Of a stretch of DNA of 64,000 bases, positions 51,336 to 59,838 are shown piece after piece. The notes beneath the pieces were generated by a model. It did not search any database. It saw only the letters and a list, made by a program, of their open reading frames with translations, and was not told where the DNA came from. The stretch comes from DSVZ01 sp964568145 (GTDB taxonomy: Bacteria; Verrucomicrobiota; Verrucomicrobiia; Limisphaerales; J093): the NCBI GenBank assembly GCA_964568145.1, contig CAZMOZ010000002.1:1-64000 (forward strand), given 5' to 3'. Both the position numbers and the translations under genes were made by a program. The first letter of the stretch is position 1, and each line of letters starts with the position of its first letter.

Positions 51336-52142
51336 ATGCCGCCGGCCGCGCTGCGCGCCTTCCTGTTTCTCCTGTTCGGCTGCCTCTTGCTGACCGCCCG
51401 GGCGCAGCCAGCCGCGACCGAGGCCACCGCCGGTCCGCCTGACTTGGAGGCCGTGCTGCTGCGGGCGGTCGAACTGGCCCGCCAGGACCTCGACTTCGAA
51501 GCCCGCTTCAAGGCCCGTTACGCCTACGTCCGCACCAAGGTTACCGAGACGTTGAGCGCCGACGGCGGGGTGCGCAAACGCGAGAACCACCGCATCGAAC
51601 ACACCCCCGACCGCCCCGAGCCGGGCGACCCGCCGGCCGGCGATGACGGCTCCGCCGATGCCACAGCGGCGAAGCGCGCTTACGAACGACGCGACGTGCA
51701 GGTGACGCCGGAGACGCTGCGCCGGTTCCGGTTCACCGCCGCCGGGCGTGAGGATCTCGCCGGCCGGCCCGCCTGGGTGGTGGATTTCACCCCGGCCGGC
51801 GACCGCCAGCCCGCGCACAGCCTCATCGAGAAGTTCATCAACCGCATGGCCGGGCGGGTGTGGATTGACGCGGCGGACGGCGGCGTGGCGCGGGCGCGCT
51901 TCCGGCTGGTCGAGCCGGTGAACGCGGTGGGCGGCCTGGTCGGGGCGCTCAAGCACTGCGAGGTGGCCTTCGAGCGGGCGCGCACCGCGGACGGCCTGTG
52001 GTACACCCGCCTGCTCACCTGGCGGATCGAGGGCCGCAAGTTCTTCTCCCGCCGCATCATGGAGCACCGTGACGAAGTCTCCGAAGTGCGCCTCGCGGTC
52101 CCGGCTCAGGAACCGCCGGACGAGGTGGCCGCCGCGGAGTAG
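51336..52142 (+). CDS. Exported protein of unknown function
   Basis: The 268-residue protein has a signal peptide (ALRAFLFLLFGCLLLTARA, residues 5-23). The mature part is mainly beta-strand: FKARYAYVRTKVTETLSADG, RFRFTAAGREDLAGRPAWVVDFTPA, RMAGRVWIDAADGGVARARF and HRDEVSEVRLAVP. The pattern resembles LolA/outer-membrane-lipoprotein-sorting-like folds common in exported proteins of this phylum, but no family motif is certain. An ATG at 51288 would add 16 residues. It stands alone, with repeat-rich gaps on both sides. Confidence 0.65.
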   Translation: MPPAALRAFLFLLFGCLLLTARAQPAATEATAGPPDLEAVLLRAVELARQDLDFEARFKARYAYVRTKVTETLSADGGVRKRENHRIEHTPDRPEPGDPPAGDDGSADATAAKRAYERRDVQVTPETLRRFRFTAAGREDLAGRPAWVVDFTPAGDRQPAHSLIEKFINRMAGRVWIDAADGGVARARFRLVEPVNAVGGLVGALKHCEVAFERARTADGLWYTRLLTWRIEGRKFFSRRIMEHRDEVSEVRLAVPAQEPPDEVAAAE

Positions 52143-52349
52143 GTCCCAAGTTCAAAGTCCGAAGTCCGAGGGGCGAAGTCCGAAGGCTGAAGGTCGCCAT
52201 CCGGCATCTGGCATCCGCTTACCCAGTACCTAGTAACCAGTGACCCGTGACCCGTGACCACGAACCCAATCCACAATCGTCAATCCGCATTTCCCCCGCC
52301 CCTGTGCGGGGAGACGCACAGTTGCCGGCGCGCGCGGACCGTTTACGAT
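52143..52349. repeat. Intergenic word-repeat block F6
   Basis: From the stop codon to about 52290 the DNA consists of reiterated words: AAGTTCAAAGTCCGAAGTCC, CATCCGGCATCTGGCATCC, and ACCAGTGACCCGTGACCCG. They are complements of those at 53550-53790 and relatives of 55260-55430. Confidence 0.7.
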
Positions 52350-52378
52350 TTGACGCGCGGTCAGCGGCGCGTTAGACA
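52350..52378 (+). promoter_or_regulatory. Possible sigma-70-type promoter for the prepilin-like gene
   Basis: TTGACG (52350-52355) and TAGACA (52373-52378) are separated by 17 bp, and the ATG follows 37 bp later. The -35 box is good but the -10 box matches only in part, so this is tentative. Confidence 0.25.
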
Positions 52379-52414
52379 TGCGCCGCACTCCGCGACACAG
52401 CACTGTATATTGCC

Positions 52415-53341
52415 ATGAAACTGAAACAAGCGAACCGGGCTGACCCCGCCGGCGGCTTCACCTTGATCGAACTGCTGGTGGTCATCGCCATCATTGCCAT
52501 CCTTGCCGGCATGTTGCTGCCGGCCCTGGCCCGCTCCAAATCCAAGGCCCAGGGCATCCTGTGCATGAACAACGGCAACCAGATGATCAAGGCCGTGCAA
52601 ATGTACGCCTTGGACAACCAGGATTTCATGCCGCCCAATCCCGACGACGGCAACACGACCCCAGGCCACAACTGGGTCGGCGGCCAGGCCGGCCAAGGCG
52701 GACAGCACGAATACAACCCTGACGTACTCCGCGACAACCGGACTTCCTTGCTGGCGGACTATGTCGGCAACGCCATTGATATTTACAAGTGCCCGGCCGA
52801 CAAACGCATGGGCAACTACACGGGTACCGATCCCAACCTCAAGGGCAAAAAGGTGCCGGCGGCCCGCACTTTTGCCATGAGCCAGGCCGTCGGCTCCATT
52901 TGCGCGGGGTTCGACAGCGGCAGCGTTCACAGCGGCCCGCCGCGGCTGGCCACCAACGGCCCCTGGCTGGATAGCAACCACAGCAACCGCCGCAATGCAC
53001 CGTGGCGCACGTACGGCAAGTCCTCGGATTTCAGCGATCCGGGTCCGACACAGACGTTCGTGTTTGTGGACGAGGAGCCGGCCAGCCTGAACGACGGCGG
53101 CTTTGGCACTTCCGCTGTGCCGAACTCGCGCTGGGTGGACTTCCCGGCCACGTTCCACGGCGGGGCGTGCGGCTTCGCATTCGCCGACGGCCACTCCGAG
53201 ATTCACAAGTGGAAGAACCTGGCGGGCGTGGAGGCCAAAGGCGCGCCCGGCCGGCGCACCCTGCCGCCGAACGTGCCGGTCAACCGCGATTTCCGCGACA
53301 TCAACTGGGTGGCCAGCGTGAGCTCGGCCCGGGCCCGGTAA
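52415..53341 (+). CDS. Prepilin-type N-terminal cleavage/methylation domain protein (pseudopilin-like)
   Basis: The 308-residue protein has a type IV prepilin leader with GGFTLIELLVVIAIIAILAG, cleaved after the second glycine and N-methylated at Phe, followed by the hydrophobic helix. The long, mostly beta C-terminal domain contains YKCPADKRMGNYTG and a C-terminal FHGGACGFAFADGHSEIHKW. This is the His-x9-Asp-Gly type motif seen in the large verrucomicrobial/planctomycetal family of DUF1559-like pseudopilins. It probably acts in a type II secretion-like system or surface structure. A strong terminator follows 25 bp after the stop. Confidence 0.92.
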   Translation: MKLKQANRADPAGGFTLIELLVVIAIIAILAGMLLPALARSKSKAQGILCMNNGNQMIKAVQMYALDNQDFMPPNPDDGNTTPGHNWVGGQAGQGGQHEYNPDVLRDNRTSLLADYVGNAIDIYKCPADKRMGNYTGTDPNLKGKKVPAARTFAMSQAVGSICAGFDSGSVHSGPPRLATNGPWLDSNHSNRRNAPWRTYGKSSDFSDPGPTQTFVFVDEEPASLNDGGFGTSAVPNSRWVDFPATFHGGACGFAFADGHSEIHKWKNLAGVEAKGAPGRRTLPPNVPVNRDFRDINWVASVSSARAR

Positions 53342-53362
53342 AAAGTCCTCGCAGCCCAAAGC

Positions 53363-53390
53363 AAGGCGCGCTTCCCGGCGCGCCTTTTTT
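53363..53390 (+). terminator. Intrinsic terminator after the prepilin-like gene
   Basis: Stem AAGGCGCGC (53363-53371) pairs with GCGCGCCTT (53378-53386) around the loop TTCCCG and runs into a T6 tract (53385-53390). It is the clearest rho-independent terminator in the window. Confidence 0.85.
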
Positions 53391-53807
53391 GTTTGCCGCC
53401 GCGCGCTCCAAAGTTGGGTCGCCCCGCGTAGGCAGGTCGCCCCTCACCGAGGGGCCGGCTACCTGCTTTCCGAGCGCCGGCGAACGCGCCAGCGTTCTGG
53501 AGTGCGGCAGTCCCCTGCCGCTTGGGAGGCGCGGCGGTGAGATTTACGATTGACGATTAGTTCGTGGTTCGTGGTTCGCGGGTACTGATTACTGATTACT
53601 GGTTACTGGGTGCTGGGTACTGGGTAAGCGGATGCCGGATGCCAGATGCCAGAAGCGGGAAGCGAGGATCGAGAATTGAGGATGCTCGCTTCTCGCTTCG
53701 CACTTCGGCTCTCGCGACTGTTGACTTGGGACTTTGAACTTTGAACTTGGGACTTTGAACTTGGGACTTCCGATTTCCGGTTTCCGATTTTCCTCGCGCG
53801 GTTCACG
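53391..53807. repeat. Intergenic hairpin G and word-repeat block F7
   Basis: A GTCGCCCCTC/GAGGGGCCGGC hairpin lies at 53438-53462. From 53550 to 53795 the DNA is reiterated words: TTCGTGGTTCGTGGTTCG, TACTGATTACTGATTACTGG, GGATGCCGGATGCCAGATGC, TTGGGACTTTGAACTTTG and TCCGATTTCCGGTTTCCG. No gene is seen; the RmuC start follows directly. Confidence 0.7.
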
Positions 53808-55262
53808 ATGCCGGCCATGAGCGGACTCGAATTCGGCCTGTTGCTGGGGGTGCTGGTCGCGGGGTTTGCCGCGCTGATCTGGCTGGCGAGCCGGCCGCGC
53901 GACGCCGCGGCGGAGCCGCTGCTGCGCCGGCTGGCGGAACTGGAGGCCGCGCTGGGCGGCGCGTTTGCCCGGGCCCACGCCGACCTGGCCGCGCGCGTCG
54001 AGCAGGTGAAAGGCGACCTGCGCACCGACCTGGCGGAGCGCCTCCAGGCCGGGGTCACCGGCCTGCGCGACGGCGTGGAGCGGCAGTTGAGCGAAGGCCG
54101 CGGCGAGCAGGCGCGCCGGCTGGAGGCGGCGGTGGCGGCGCTCGAACAGAAGTTCGAACTGTTGCGCGGCGGCACGGAGTCGCGGCTGAACGCCGTGGGC
54201 GACAAGCTGGCGGGGAAGTTCGACCAGTTGAGCGAGGCGCAGGCGCAGGCCGCGCGCCAAGCCCGCGGCGAGCTGGCGCAGGCGCTGGGGGAGTCCACCA
54301 AGGCGCTGGAGCAGCGCTTCGCCGCGCTGGAGCAGCGCACCACGCAGAGCCTGGAGACCATCCGCGCCAACGTGGACGCGCGGCTGGGGACGATCAGCGA
54401 GCAGGTGCAGGCGAAGCTGGAGAAGAACCTGCAGGAGGGCTTCGCGCACTTCCAGAAGGTGCAGGAGCATCTGCGGGCGGCGGAGGAGCAGTTGCGCAGC
54501 GTGGGCCAGGTGGGGCAGTCCATCAACGAGCTGAACGCGCTGCTCAAGCTGCCGCACCTGCGCGGCAAGTTCGGCGAGGCGGAGCTGGGGCGGCTGCTGG
54601 CGGACTTCCTGCCGGCCAGCGCGTTCGTCGAGCAGGCGGTGATCGTGCCGGGATCGAAGGAGGCGGTGGACGCGGTGGTGAAGTTCCCGAAGTTTCTGCT
54701 GCCCATTGACAGCAAGTTCAACCGCGAGCAGGTGCTGCCGCTCTTCGAGACGAGCGACCCCGAGGTGCTCAAGGCCGCCCGCGAGCAGCTCGCCGTCACC
54801 ATCCGGGCGCAGGCGCGGACGATCAGCGAGAAGTACATCCATCCCGAGCACGGCACGACGGACCTGGCGCTGATGTTCCTGCCGAGCGAGACGCTGTACT
54901 TCGAGGTGATCCGCAACGGCGAGCTGTGCGAGGCGTTGCACAAGCTCAAGGTCTTCCCGGTGTCGCCGAACACGCTGGCGATCACGCTGCGGGCGGTGGC
55001 GATGAGCATCAGCCAGTTCGAGTTCGCGCAGGGCGTGCAGAAGACGTTGGAGCAACTGGGCGCGGCGCAGCGGAGCTTCGCGTTGTTCCAGCGCAAGTTC
55101 GAGGAGGTGGGCCGGGGCCTGGAGAAGGCGCAGGAGGCCTATAACACCGCCACCGGCCACCTGAACCGCTACGCGAACCGCGTGGTGCGCCTCACCGGCG
55201 AAGGTGTGCCGGAACTGCCCGAGACCGCCGAAGCCGCGGGAAGTCCGAAATCCGAAAACTGA
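53808..55262 (+). CDS. rmuC: DNA recombination protein RmuC
   Basis: The 484-residue protein has an N-terminal transmembrane helix (LEFGLLLGVLVAGFAALIWL). Long coiled-coil repeats follow (about residues 40-240, rich in Leu, Ala, Glu, Gln), then the RmuC nuclease-like domain with LRGKFGEAELGRLLADFLP, FLLPIDSKFNREQVLPLFE and LMFLPSETLYFEVIRNGELCE. RmuC limits DNA inversions and is thought to act as a nuclease. The start could be the internal ATG three codons later. The final codons (GSPKSEN) are encoded by word-repeat DNA, so the repeat supplies the stop. Confidence 0.93.
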   Translation: MPAMSGLEFGLLLGVLVAGFAALIWLASRPRDAAAEPLLRRLAELEAALGGAFARAHADLAARVEQVKGDLRTDLAERLQAGVTGLRDGVERQLSEGRGEQARRLEAAVAALEQKFELLRGGTESRLNAVGDKLAGKFDQLSEAQAQAARQARGELAQALGESTKALEQRFAALEQRTTQSLETIRANVDARLGTISEQVQAKLEKNLQEGFAHFQKVQEHLRAAEEQLRSVGQVGQSINELNALLKLPHLRGKFGEAELGRLLADFLPASAFVEQAVIVPGSKEAVDAVVKFPKFLLPIDSKFNREQVLPLFETSDPEVLKAAREQLAVTIRAQARTISEKYIHPEHGTTDLALMFLPSETLYFEVIRNGELCEALHKLKVFPVSPNTLAITLRAVAMSISQFEFAQGVQKTLEQLGAAQRSFALFQRKFEEVGRGLEKAQEAYNTATGHLNRYANRVVRLTGEGVPELPETAEAAGSPKSEN

Positions 55263-55484
55263 AGTCGAAGGTCGAAAGCCAGCACCCAGCACCCAACATC
55301 TGGCATCCGCGTTCCCCGTACCTCGCACCCCGCACCTCGTACCCCCTATCCGGCATCTGGCATCCGCTTACCCAGCACCCGCTACCCAGTACCCAGTAAC
55401 CAGTGACCAGTAACCAGCGACCAGACCCCTTCAGCGAGTCCCGCACCGCCAGGTCAGGGCGACGCGTAACTCCGCACTTCGACT
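55263..55484. repeat. Intergenic word-repeat block F8
   Basis: Reiterated words throughout: AAGTCGAAGGTCGAAAGCC, CAGCACCCAGCACCCA, TCCGGCATCTGGCATCCGC, TACCCAGTACCCAGTAACC and CAGTGACCAGTAACCAGCG. It runs between the RmuC and AsnRS stop codons (convergent genes). The words are complements of those in block F7. Confidence 0.7.
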
Positions 55485-56846
55485 TCAAAATTCCGCGCTG
55501 CCGGGCGTGCGGGCGAAGGGGATCACGTCGCGGATGTTGCCCACGCCGGTGAGGAACATCAGCAGCCGCTCGAAGCCCAGCCCGAAGCCCGCGTGCGGCA
55601 CCGTGCCGTACCGCCGCAAATCCACGTACCACCAGTAATCCTCGGGCTTGAGGCGGTGGAACTTCATGTTCTCGAGGAGCTGGTCCAGCCGCTCTTCGCG
55701 CTGCGAGCCGCCGATCACTTCGCCGATGCCCGGCACCAGCACGTCCATGGCCGTGACGGTCTGCCGGTCGTCGTTGAGCCGCATGTAGAACGGCTTGATC
55801 GCGCGCGGGTAGTTGAAGACCGTGACCGGCGACTTGAAGTGCGTCTCGGTCAGGTAGCGCTCGTGCTCGGACTGGAGGTTCGCGCCGTATTCGACGGGGA
55901 ATTCAAACGCCTGGCCGGACCGCCGGAGAATCTCCACCGCCTCCGTGTACGGCACGCGCTGGAAAGGCCGATCCACGACGAACTCCAGCCGCCGCCGCAC
56001 TTCCTTGTCCACGAACTTCTCGAACAGCGCGAGGTCCTCGCCGCAGTGCTCGAGCGTGTGGCGGGCCATGGCCTGCACGAACGTCTCGGCCAGATCCATG
56101 TCGCCCGCCAGGTCGCAGAACGCCATCTCCGGCTCGATCATCCAGAACTCGGCGGCGTGGCGCGCGGTGTTCGAGTTTTCCGCCCGGAAGGTGGGCCCGA
56201 ACGTGTACACGTTCGAGAGCGCGCAGGCGAAGGTCTCCGCCTCGAGCTGGCCGCTCACCGTGAGGTACGCGCGCCGGCCGAAGAAGTCCGCCTCCGGCTT
56301 TTCGTCAATGTTCTCCTTGAGCGTGGTGACGCGGAACATCTCGCCCGCGCCTTCGCAGTCGCTCGCCGTGATGATCGGCGTGTGGACGTACACGAAGTCC
56401 CGTTCCTGGAAGAACTGGTGCACCGCGTGCGCCAGCCGGCTGCGGGTGCGGAACACCGCGCCAAACAGGTTCGAGCGCGGCCGCAGGTGCGCGATGGTGC
56501 GCAGGAACTCGAGCGAGTGCCCCTTCTTCTGGAGCGGATAGCTGGAGTCGGTCCGCCCCACCAACCCGACCCGCGTGGCGCGCAACTCCCACTTCTGGCC
56601 CGCCGCCGGCGACGGCACGAGGTTGCCCGTCACGGACACCGCGGCGCCGGTGGCGAACTCGGACAGCAGTTCCGCGCCCGGCACGCCCGCGTCCACCACC
56701 ACCTGGAGGCTGGCCAGGCAGGAACCGTCGTTGACCTCGACGAAGGAAAAGCCCTTCGCGTCGCGGCGGGTGCGGACCCAGCCCTTGACGGTCACGTCCT
56801 CCCGCGGCGTCGAACTGGCCAGGACATGCTTGATCAACGTGCGCAT
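55485..56846 (-). CDS. asnS: Asparaginyl-tRNA synthetase
   Basis: The 453-residue class II synthetase has an N-terminal OB-fold anticodon-binding domain (VTVKGWVRTRRDAKGFSFVE). The catalytic core has motif 2 FGPTFRAENSNTARHAAEFW and motif 3 GFGLGFERLLMFLTG, and the AsnRS-typical YPRAIKPFYMRLNDDRQTV. It charges tRNA-Asn directly, so the GatCA genes nearby probably serve tRNA-Gln. The ATG at 56846 gives the standard N terminus; the frame extending to 57047 overlaps the next gene and is rejected. Confidence 0.95.
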   Translation of the reverse strand: MRTLIKHVLASSTPREDVTVKGWVRTRRDAKGFSFVEVNDGSCLASLQVVVDAGVPGAELLSEFATGAAVSVTGNLVPSPAAGQKWELRATRVGLVGRTDSSYPLQKKGHSLEFLRTIAHLRPRSNLFGAVFRTRSRLAHAVHQFFQERDFVYVHTPIITASDCEGAGEMFRVTTLKENIDEKPEADFFGRRAYLTVSGQLEAETFACALSNVYTFGPTFRAENSNTARHAAEFWMIEPEMAFCDLAGDMDLAETFVQAMARHTLEHCGEDLALFEKFVDKEVRRRLEFVVDRPFQRVPYTEAVEILRRSGQAFEFPVEYGANLQSEHERYLTETHFKSPVTVFNYPRAIKPFYMRLNDDRQTVTAMDVLVPGIGEVIGGSQREERLDQLLENMKFHRLKPEDYWWYVDLRRYGTVPHAGFGLGFERLLMFLTGVGNIRDVIPFARTPGSAEF

Positions 56847-56887
56847 GACCGCAGTGTGCGGAGCCGGTCGGCCGCGCGCCATCTTTA

Positions 56888-58519
56888 TCAAGGCGAACCC
56901 TTCGGCGGCGCGACCACCCCGGCGCGGGTGAGCGGCCGCGGCCGTTCCGGCGCCGGCGACAATGCCGGGGCGGCCGGCAGGGCCAGCGCCCAGGGCGCCA
57001 CCGGGCCCAACGCCCGCCGTCGCTCCGCGTTCGGCCGGTCGAGGCATTCGAGGATGGCGGTGCCGCGCACGGCCGGATTCGGGTGCCCCAGCAGCTCCGC
57101 GATTTCCCGGGCGCTGAGATGCTGTTGCAGCAACGCGCGCGTGGCGTCCTCAAACAGCGGCGGGCCGAAGGCGCGGGCCGCCGCCTCATCCAACGCGAGG
57201 CATTCGCGCAAGAACCGTTTGGCGGCGCCGCAACGCAGGTCCGCCAGCGCCGGCAGCAGATGCAGCTTGAACCGCGCGTCCGCCCAGGCCGCAGGTTGCG
57301 CGTCCGCGGTTTCCGGCTCCGGCAGTTCGACCGGTCGCGCGCGGAACGCTTCGATCAGCACTTCCGCCGAGGCCATCACTCCCAGGCTGCCCAGCGCCCG
57401 CGCCGCGAGCGCGCCGTCCAGCGCGTGGTAGCGCCAGTCGGGATGCGGCGTGCGCCCGCGCACCAGGCGTTCGAGCGCGCGGGTGATGTCGCGATGCCGC
57501 CGGCCGAGTTGGCCCAGTTGATCCGCCGCCCAGGCGCGCTCGACGATGCGCGCGGCGCGGCGCGCCTGCACCGCGGGGTCCGGCCGCAAATCGTCCGCCT
57601 CGGGAAACGGCGCCTGGAGCAGGCCGAGCAAGGCCAGCGCCGAGTCCGGCGGCACCGTGCGCTGCAAGTCCGCCACGAGCGCCGCCGGGTTGAACGGCGC
57701 CCCGGCCGGCGCCGGAGCTTCGCGCCGTTTTGGGACCAGCCGGTACGTGCGCAGCAACGGCACCGGGCGGTAGTTGGGCCGCTCGAGCACCCACGCGGCC
57801 ACGCGCGGATCGTCCACCAGAATCATCTCCCCGGGCAGCCGCAGCGCGGCCCGCACCGCCTCCGGGTCCACGTCCCGCCGGCCGGCGTAAAGACCCGGCG
57901 CCTTGTAGCGAAGCGGCTTCACGCGCGGATCGCGGGCCAGGCGCGGGGCGTTCGCCTCGCTCACGGCCACGACGTGGTCCCAGACATCGGCCGCGTCCAG
58001 CCAGCGAATGAGGTCGTCCTCGAGGCCGGGCTCCTTCACGTCCAGGTGGAGCAACGCCGCGCGCTGGCGGACGAGGTCGAGCAGTTGCACGAAGCTGGGC
58101 GGAGTGCCGCCGGCCGGCCGGCCGAAGGCCAGACGCGGTTTCAACGCCAGCAATTTGCTTGCGGTGAGCTGCGACACCTCGCCGATGCCGTGGGTGAGGC
58201 GGTCGAGCATGTCGTCGTGGAAGAGCGCCAGCACGCCATCGCGGGTGCGCCGGATGTCCACCTCGAGGCCGTCCGCGCCCCAGTCCATTGCGGTGGCGTA
58301 AGCCTGCAGGCTGTTCTCCGGCGCGGCCGCCGAGGCCCCGCGATGCACCATCACAACCGGGCCGCGGCGGCGCCCGGCCACCTGCTCGTGCCGCCAGGCG
58401 CGGTCGGCCGCGGTCTCCGGCGTCAGCTCGAGCACGTACTCCCGGGCCATTTGCGCGCGGGCGCAGAACCCGCCGAGCAACGCCGCCGTCAGCGCGAAAG
58501 GACAGAGAAACGCGCGCAT
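56888..58519 (-). CDS. Exported glycerophosphodiester phosphodiesterase with HEAT-like C-terminal domain
   Basis: The 543-residue protein has a signal peptide (MRAFLCPFALTAALLGGFCA). A GDPD TIM-barrel follows with VVMVHRGASAAAPENSLQAY, GADGLEVDIRRTRDGVLALFHDD and LLHLDVKEPG, which carry the metal and catalytic residues. From about residue 290 a helical HEAT-like region begins (RALGSLGVMASAEVLIEAFR, LLGHPNPAVRGTAILECLD). GDPDs release glycerol-3-phosphate from phospholipid head groups. The HEAT fusion suggests a protein-binding role. The ATG at 58519 starts the signal peptide. Confidence 0.87.
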   Translation of the reverse strand: MRAFLCPFALTAALLGGFCARAQMAREYVLELTPETAADRAWRHEQVAGRRRGPVVMVHRGASAAAPENSLQAYATAMDWGADGLEVDIRRTRDGVLALFHDDMLDRLTHGIGEVSQLTASKLLALKPRLAFGRPAGGTPPSFVQLLDLVRQRAALLHLDVKEPGLEDDLIRWLDAADVWDHVVAVSEANAPRLARDPRVKPLRYKAPGLYAGRRDVDPEAVRAALRLPGEMILVDDPRVAAWVLERPNYRPVPLLRTYRLVPKRREAPAPAGAPFNPAALVADLQRTVPPDSALALLGLLQAPFPEADDLRPDPAVQARRAARIVERAWAADQLGQLGRRHRDITRALERLVRGRTPHPDWRYHALDGALAARALGSLGVMASAEVLIEAFRARPVELPEPETADAQPAAWADARFKLHLLPALADLRCGAAKRFLRECLALDEAAARAFGPPLFEDATRALLQQHLSAREIAELLGHPNPAVRGTAILECLDRPNAERRRALGPVAPWALALPAAPALSPAPERPRPLTRAGVVAPPKGSP

Positions 58520-58611
58520 GACCGCGAAGCTAGCCGGGACAAGCTGGACAGGCGACTTTCTTGGAGGGAACACGAAATTGACAGCGAGCGGCGGGGCAAC
58601 CAGGCGCGGTT

Positions 58612-58680
58612 AAACCCGAAAACCGAAGCTGGCCTTGGCGCAGTGCGTCCCGCCGGCCCAACTTCGGTTTTCGGGTTGAA
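58612..58680. repeat. Repeat D copy 4, with an adjoining half copy at 58711-58739
   Basis: Inverted repeat AAACCCGAAAACCGAAGCTGG / CCAACTTCGGTTTTCGGGTT is split as arms of about 20 bp around GCGCAGTGCGTCCCGCCG. Immediately beyond, CCCAAGTTGGCCGTGGCGCG (58714-58733) matches only the left half and ends at the nagB stop codon. Confidence 0.82.
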
Positions 58681-58739
58681 GGGGTGAATTGTGGAATGGG
58701 TTAAATCCGGAGACCCAAGTTGGCCGTGGCGCGGCGCGC

Positions 58740-59534
58740 TCACCGGAACGGCTCCCACTCGGGTTCGTTCGCGAAAATCCAGCGGTAGTACTCGGTGCCG
58801 TGAAGCTGGCTGGCGGCCGCCTCGTCCACCACCACCGTGCAGCGGGGATGCAATTGCAGCGCCGTGGCGGAGATCATGGCGGTGATGGGCCCCTCCACGG
58901 CCTGGGCCACGATGCCGGCCTTTTCCCGGCCCGCCGCCAGCAGCAGGCAGCGGCGGGCCTCGAGGATCGTGCCCACGCCCATGGTGATGGCGCGGCGCGG
59001 CATCCGGTCCGGGTCGTCGAAGAGCGGGCGGTTTTGTTCGAGCGTCTGGGGCGAAAGCGCCTTCACCCGGGTGCGCGAATGCAGCGCGGAGAGCGGTTCG
59101 TTGAAGCCGATGTGGCCGGCGCGGCCGATGCCGAGAAGCTGGAGGTCAATGCCGCCAAAGCGCTTGATCAACTCCTCGTAGCGGCGGCACTCGGCGTCGA
59201 GGTCGGCCGCCATGCCGTCGGGCAGGTGCGTGTTGCGCGGGTCGAGGTTCACCTGCTGGAACAGGTGGTGGTTCATGTAATGCCGGTAGGAATGCCGGTC
59301 CGTGGGCGGCAGGCCCACGTACTCGTCGAGGTTGAACGTCGAGCACAGCGAGAAATCCAGATGCTCCTCGCGGCGCATGCGCGCGAGCCGGGCGTACACG
59401 GCCTCCATCGTGCGGCCGGTGGCGAGGCCCAGCACCAGATGCGGGTTGGCGCGCAACTCGCGGGCGATCACGCGGGCCACCAGCCCGGCCGCGGCGTCGG
59501 CGGTGGGTTGGATGATGACTTCCACGCCGGCCAT
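58740..59534 (-). CDS. nagB: Glucosamine-6-phosphate deaminase
   Basis: The 264-residue protein has the NagB/6-phosphogluconolactonase fold. It carries LVLGLATGRTMEAVYARLAR (phosphate loop), CSTFNLDEYVGLPPTDRHSY (catalytic Asp and neighbouring residues), LLGIGRAGHIGFNEPLSALH with the active-site His, and ITMGVGTILEARRCLLLAAG. It converts glucosamine-6-P to fructose-6-P and ammonia. The ATG at 59534 was chosen because the upstream nine codons are cysteine/glycine-rich and atypical. No nagA is adjacent. Confidence 0.93.
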   Translation of the reverse strand: MAGVEVIIQPTADAAAGLVARVIARELRANPHLVLGLATGRTMEAVYARLARMRREEHLDFSLCSTFNLDEYVGLPPTDRHSYRHYMNHHLFQQVNLDPRNTHLPDGMAADLDAECRRYEELIKRFGGIDLQLLGIGRAGHIGFNEPLSALHSRTRVKALSPQTLEQNRPLFDDPDRMPRRAITMGVGTILEARRCLLLAAGREKAGIVAQAVEGPITAMISATALQLHPRCTVVVDEAAASQLHGTEYYRWIFANEPEWEPFR

Positions 59535-59543
59535 GCAAGCACA

Positions 59544-59592
59544 GCCGCCGCCGGCCGGCACGCAAATTGAGCGGCGTGCACCGGCCGGCGGC
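59544..59592. repeat. Inverted repeat upstream of nagB
   Basis: Left arm GCCGCCGGCCGGCACGC and right arm GCGTGCACCGGCCGGCGGC surround the AT-rich loop AAATTGAGCG, starting about 10 bp before the nagB start. It could be a regulatory hairpin in the leader or an operator. The rest of the 59535-59838 gap holds only weak family-E-like fragments (ATTGCCTGGCCAGGCA near 59711). Confidence 0.6.
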
Positions 59593-59838
59593 TCGGACGA
59601 CTCGTCCGCGAGGGATTGGCCGGAGCGAGCCAGCCGGAGAAATGCAACCGGGCATCACGCCGCCCCGGGCGTTGCGGCAGGCGACCCGCTTCCCGCCGTA
59701 GAGCGCATGTATTGCCTGGCCAGGCAGCGTGGGTTTGGCCGTGGGCGGGGTTTTCCGCGAGGCGCGGAGAACGGTGTCCGGGGCGGGCGCGATCCCCCGG
59801 TTGAGCCAGCGGCCATGGTCCCGTACCGTGACCGTGCG

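Noticed and set aside
53550..53800. Possible CRISPR array in the word-repeat blocks
   Set aside because: Repeat words are short, imperfect, contiguous and without unique spacers of regular length, and no cas gene is present.
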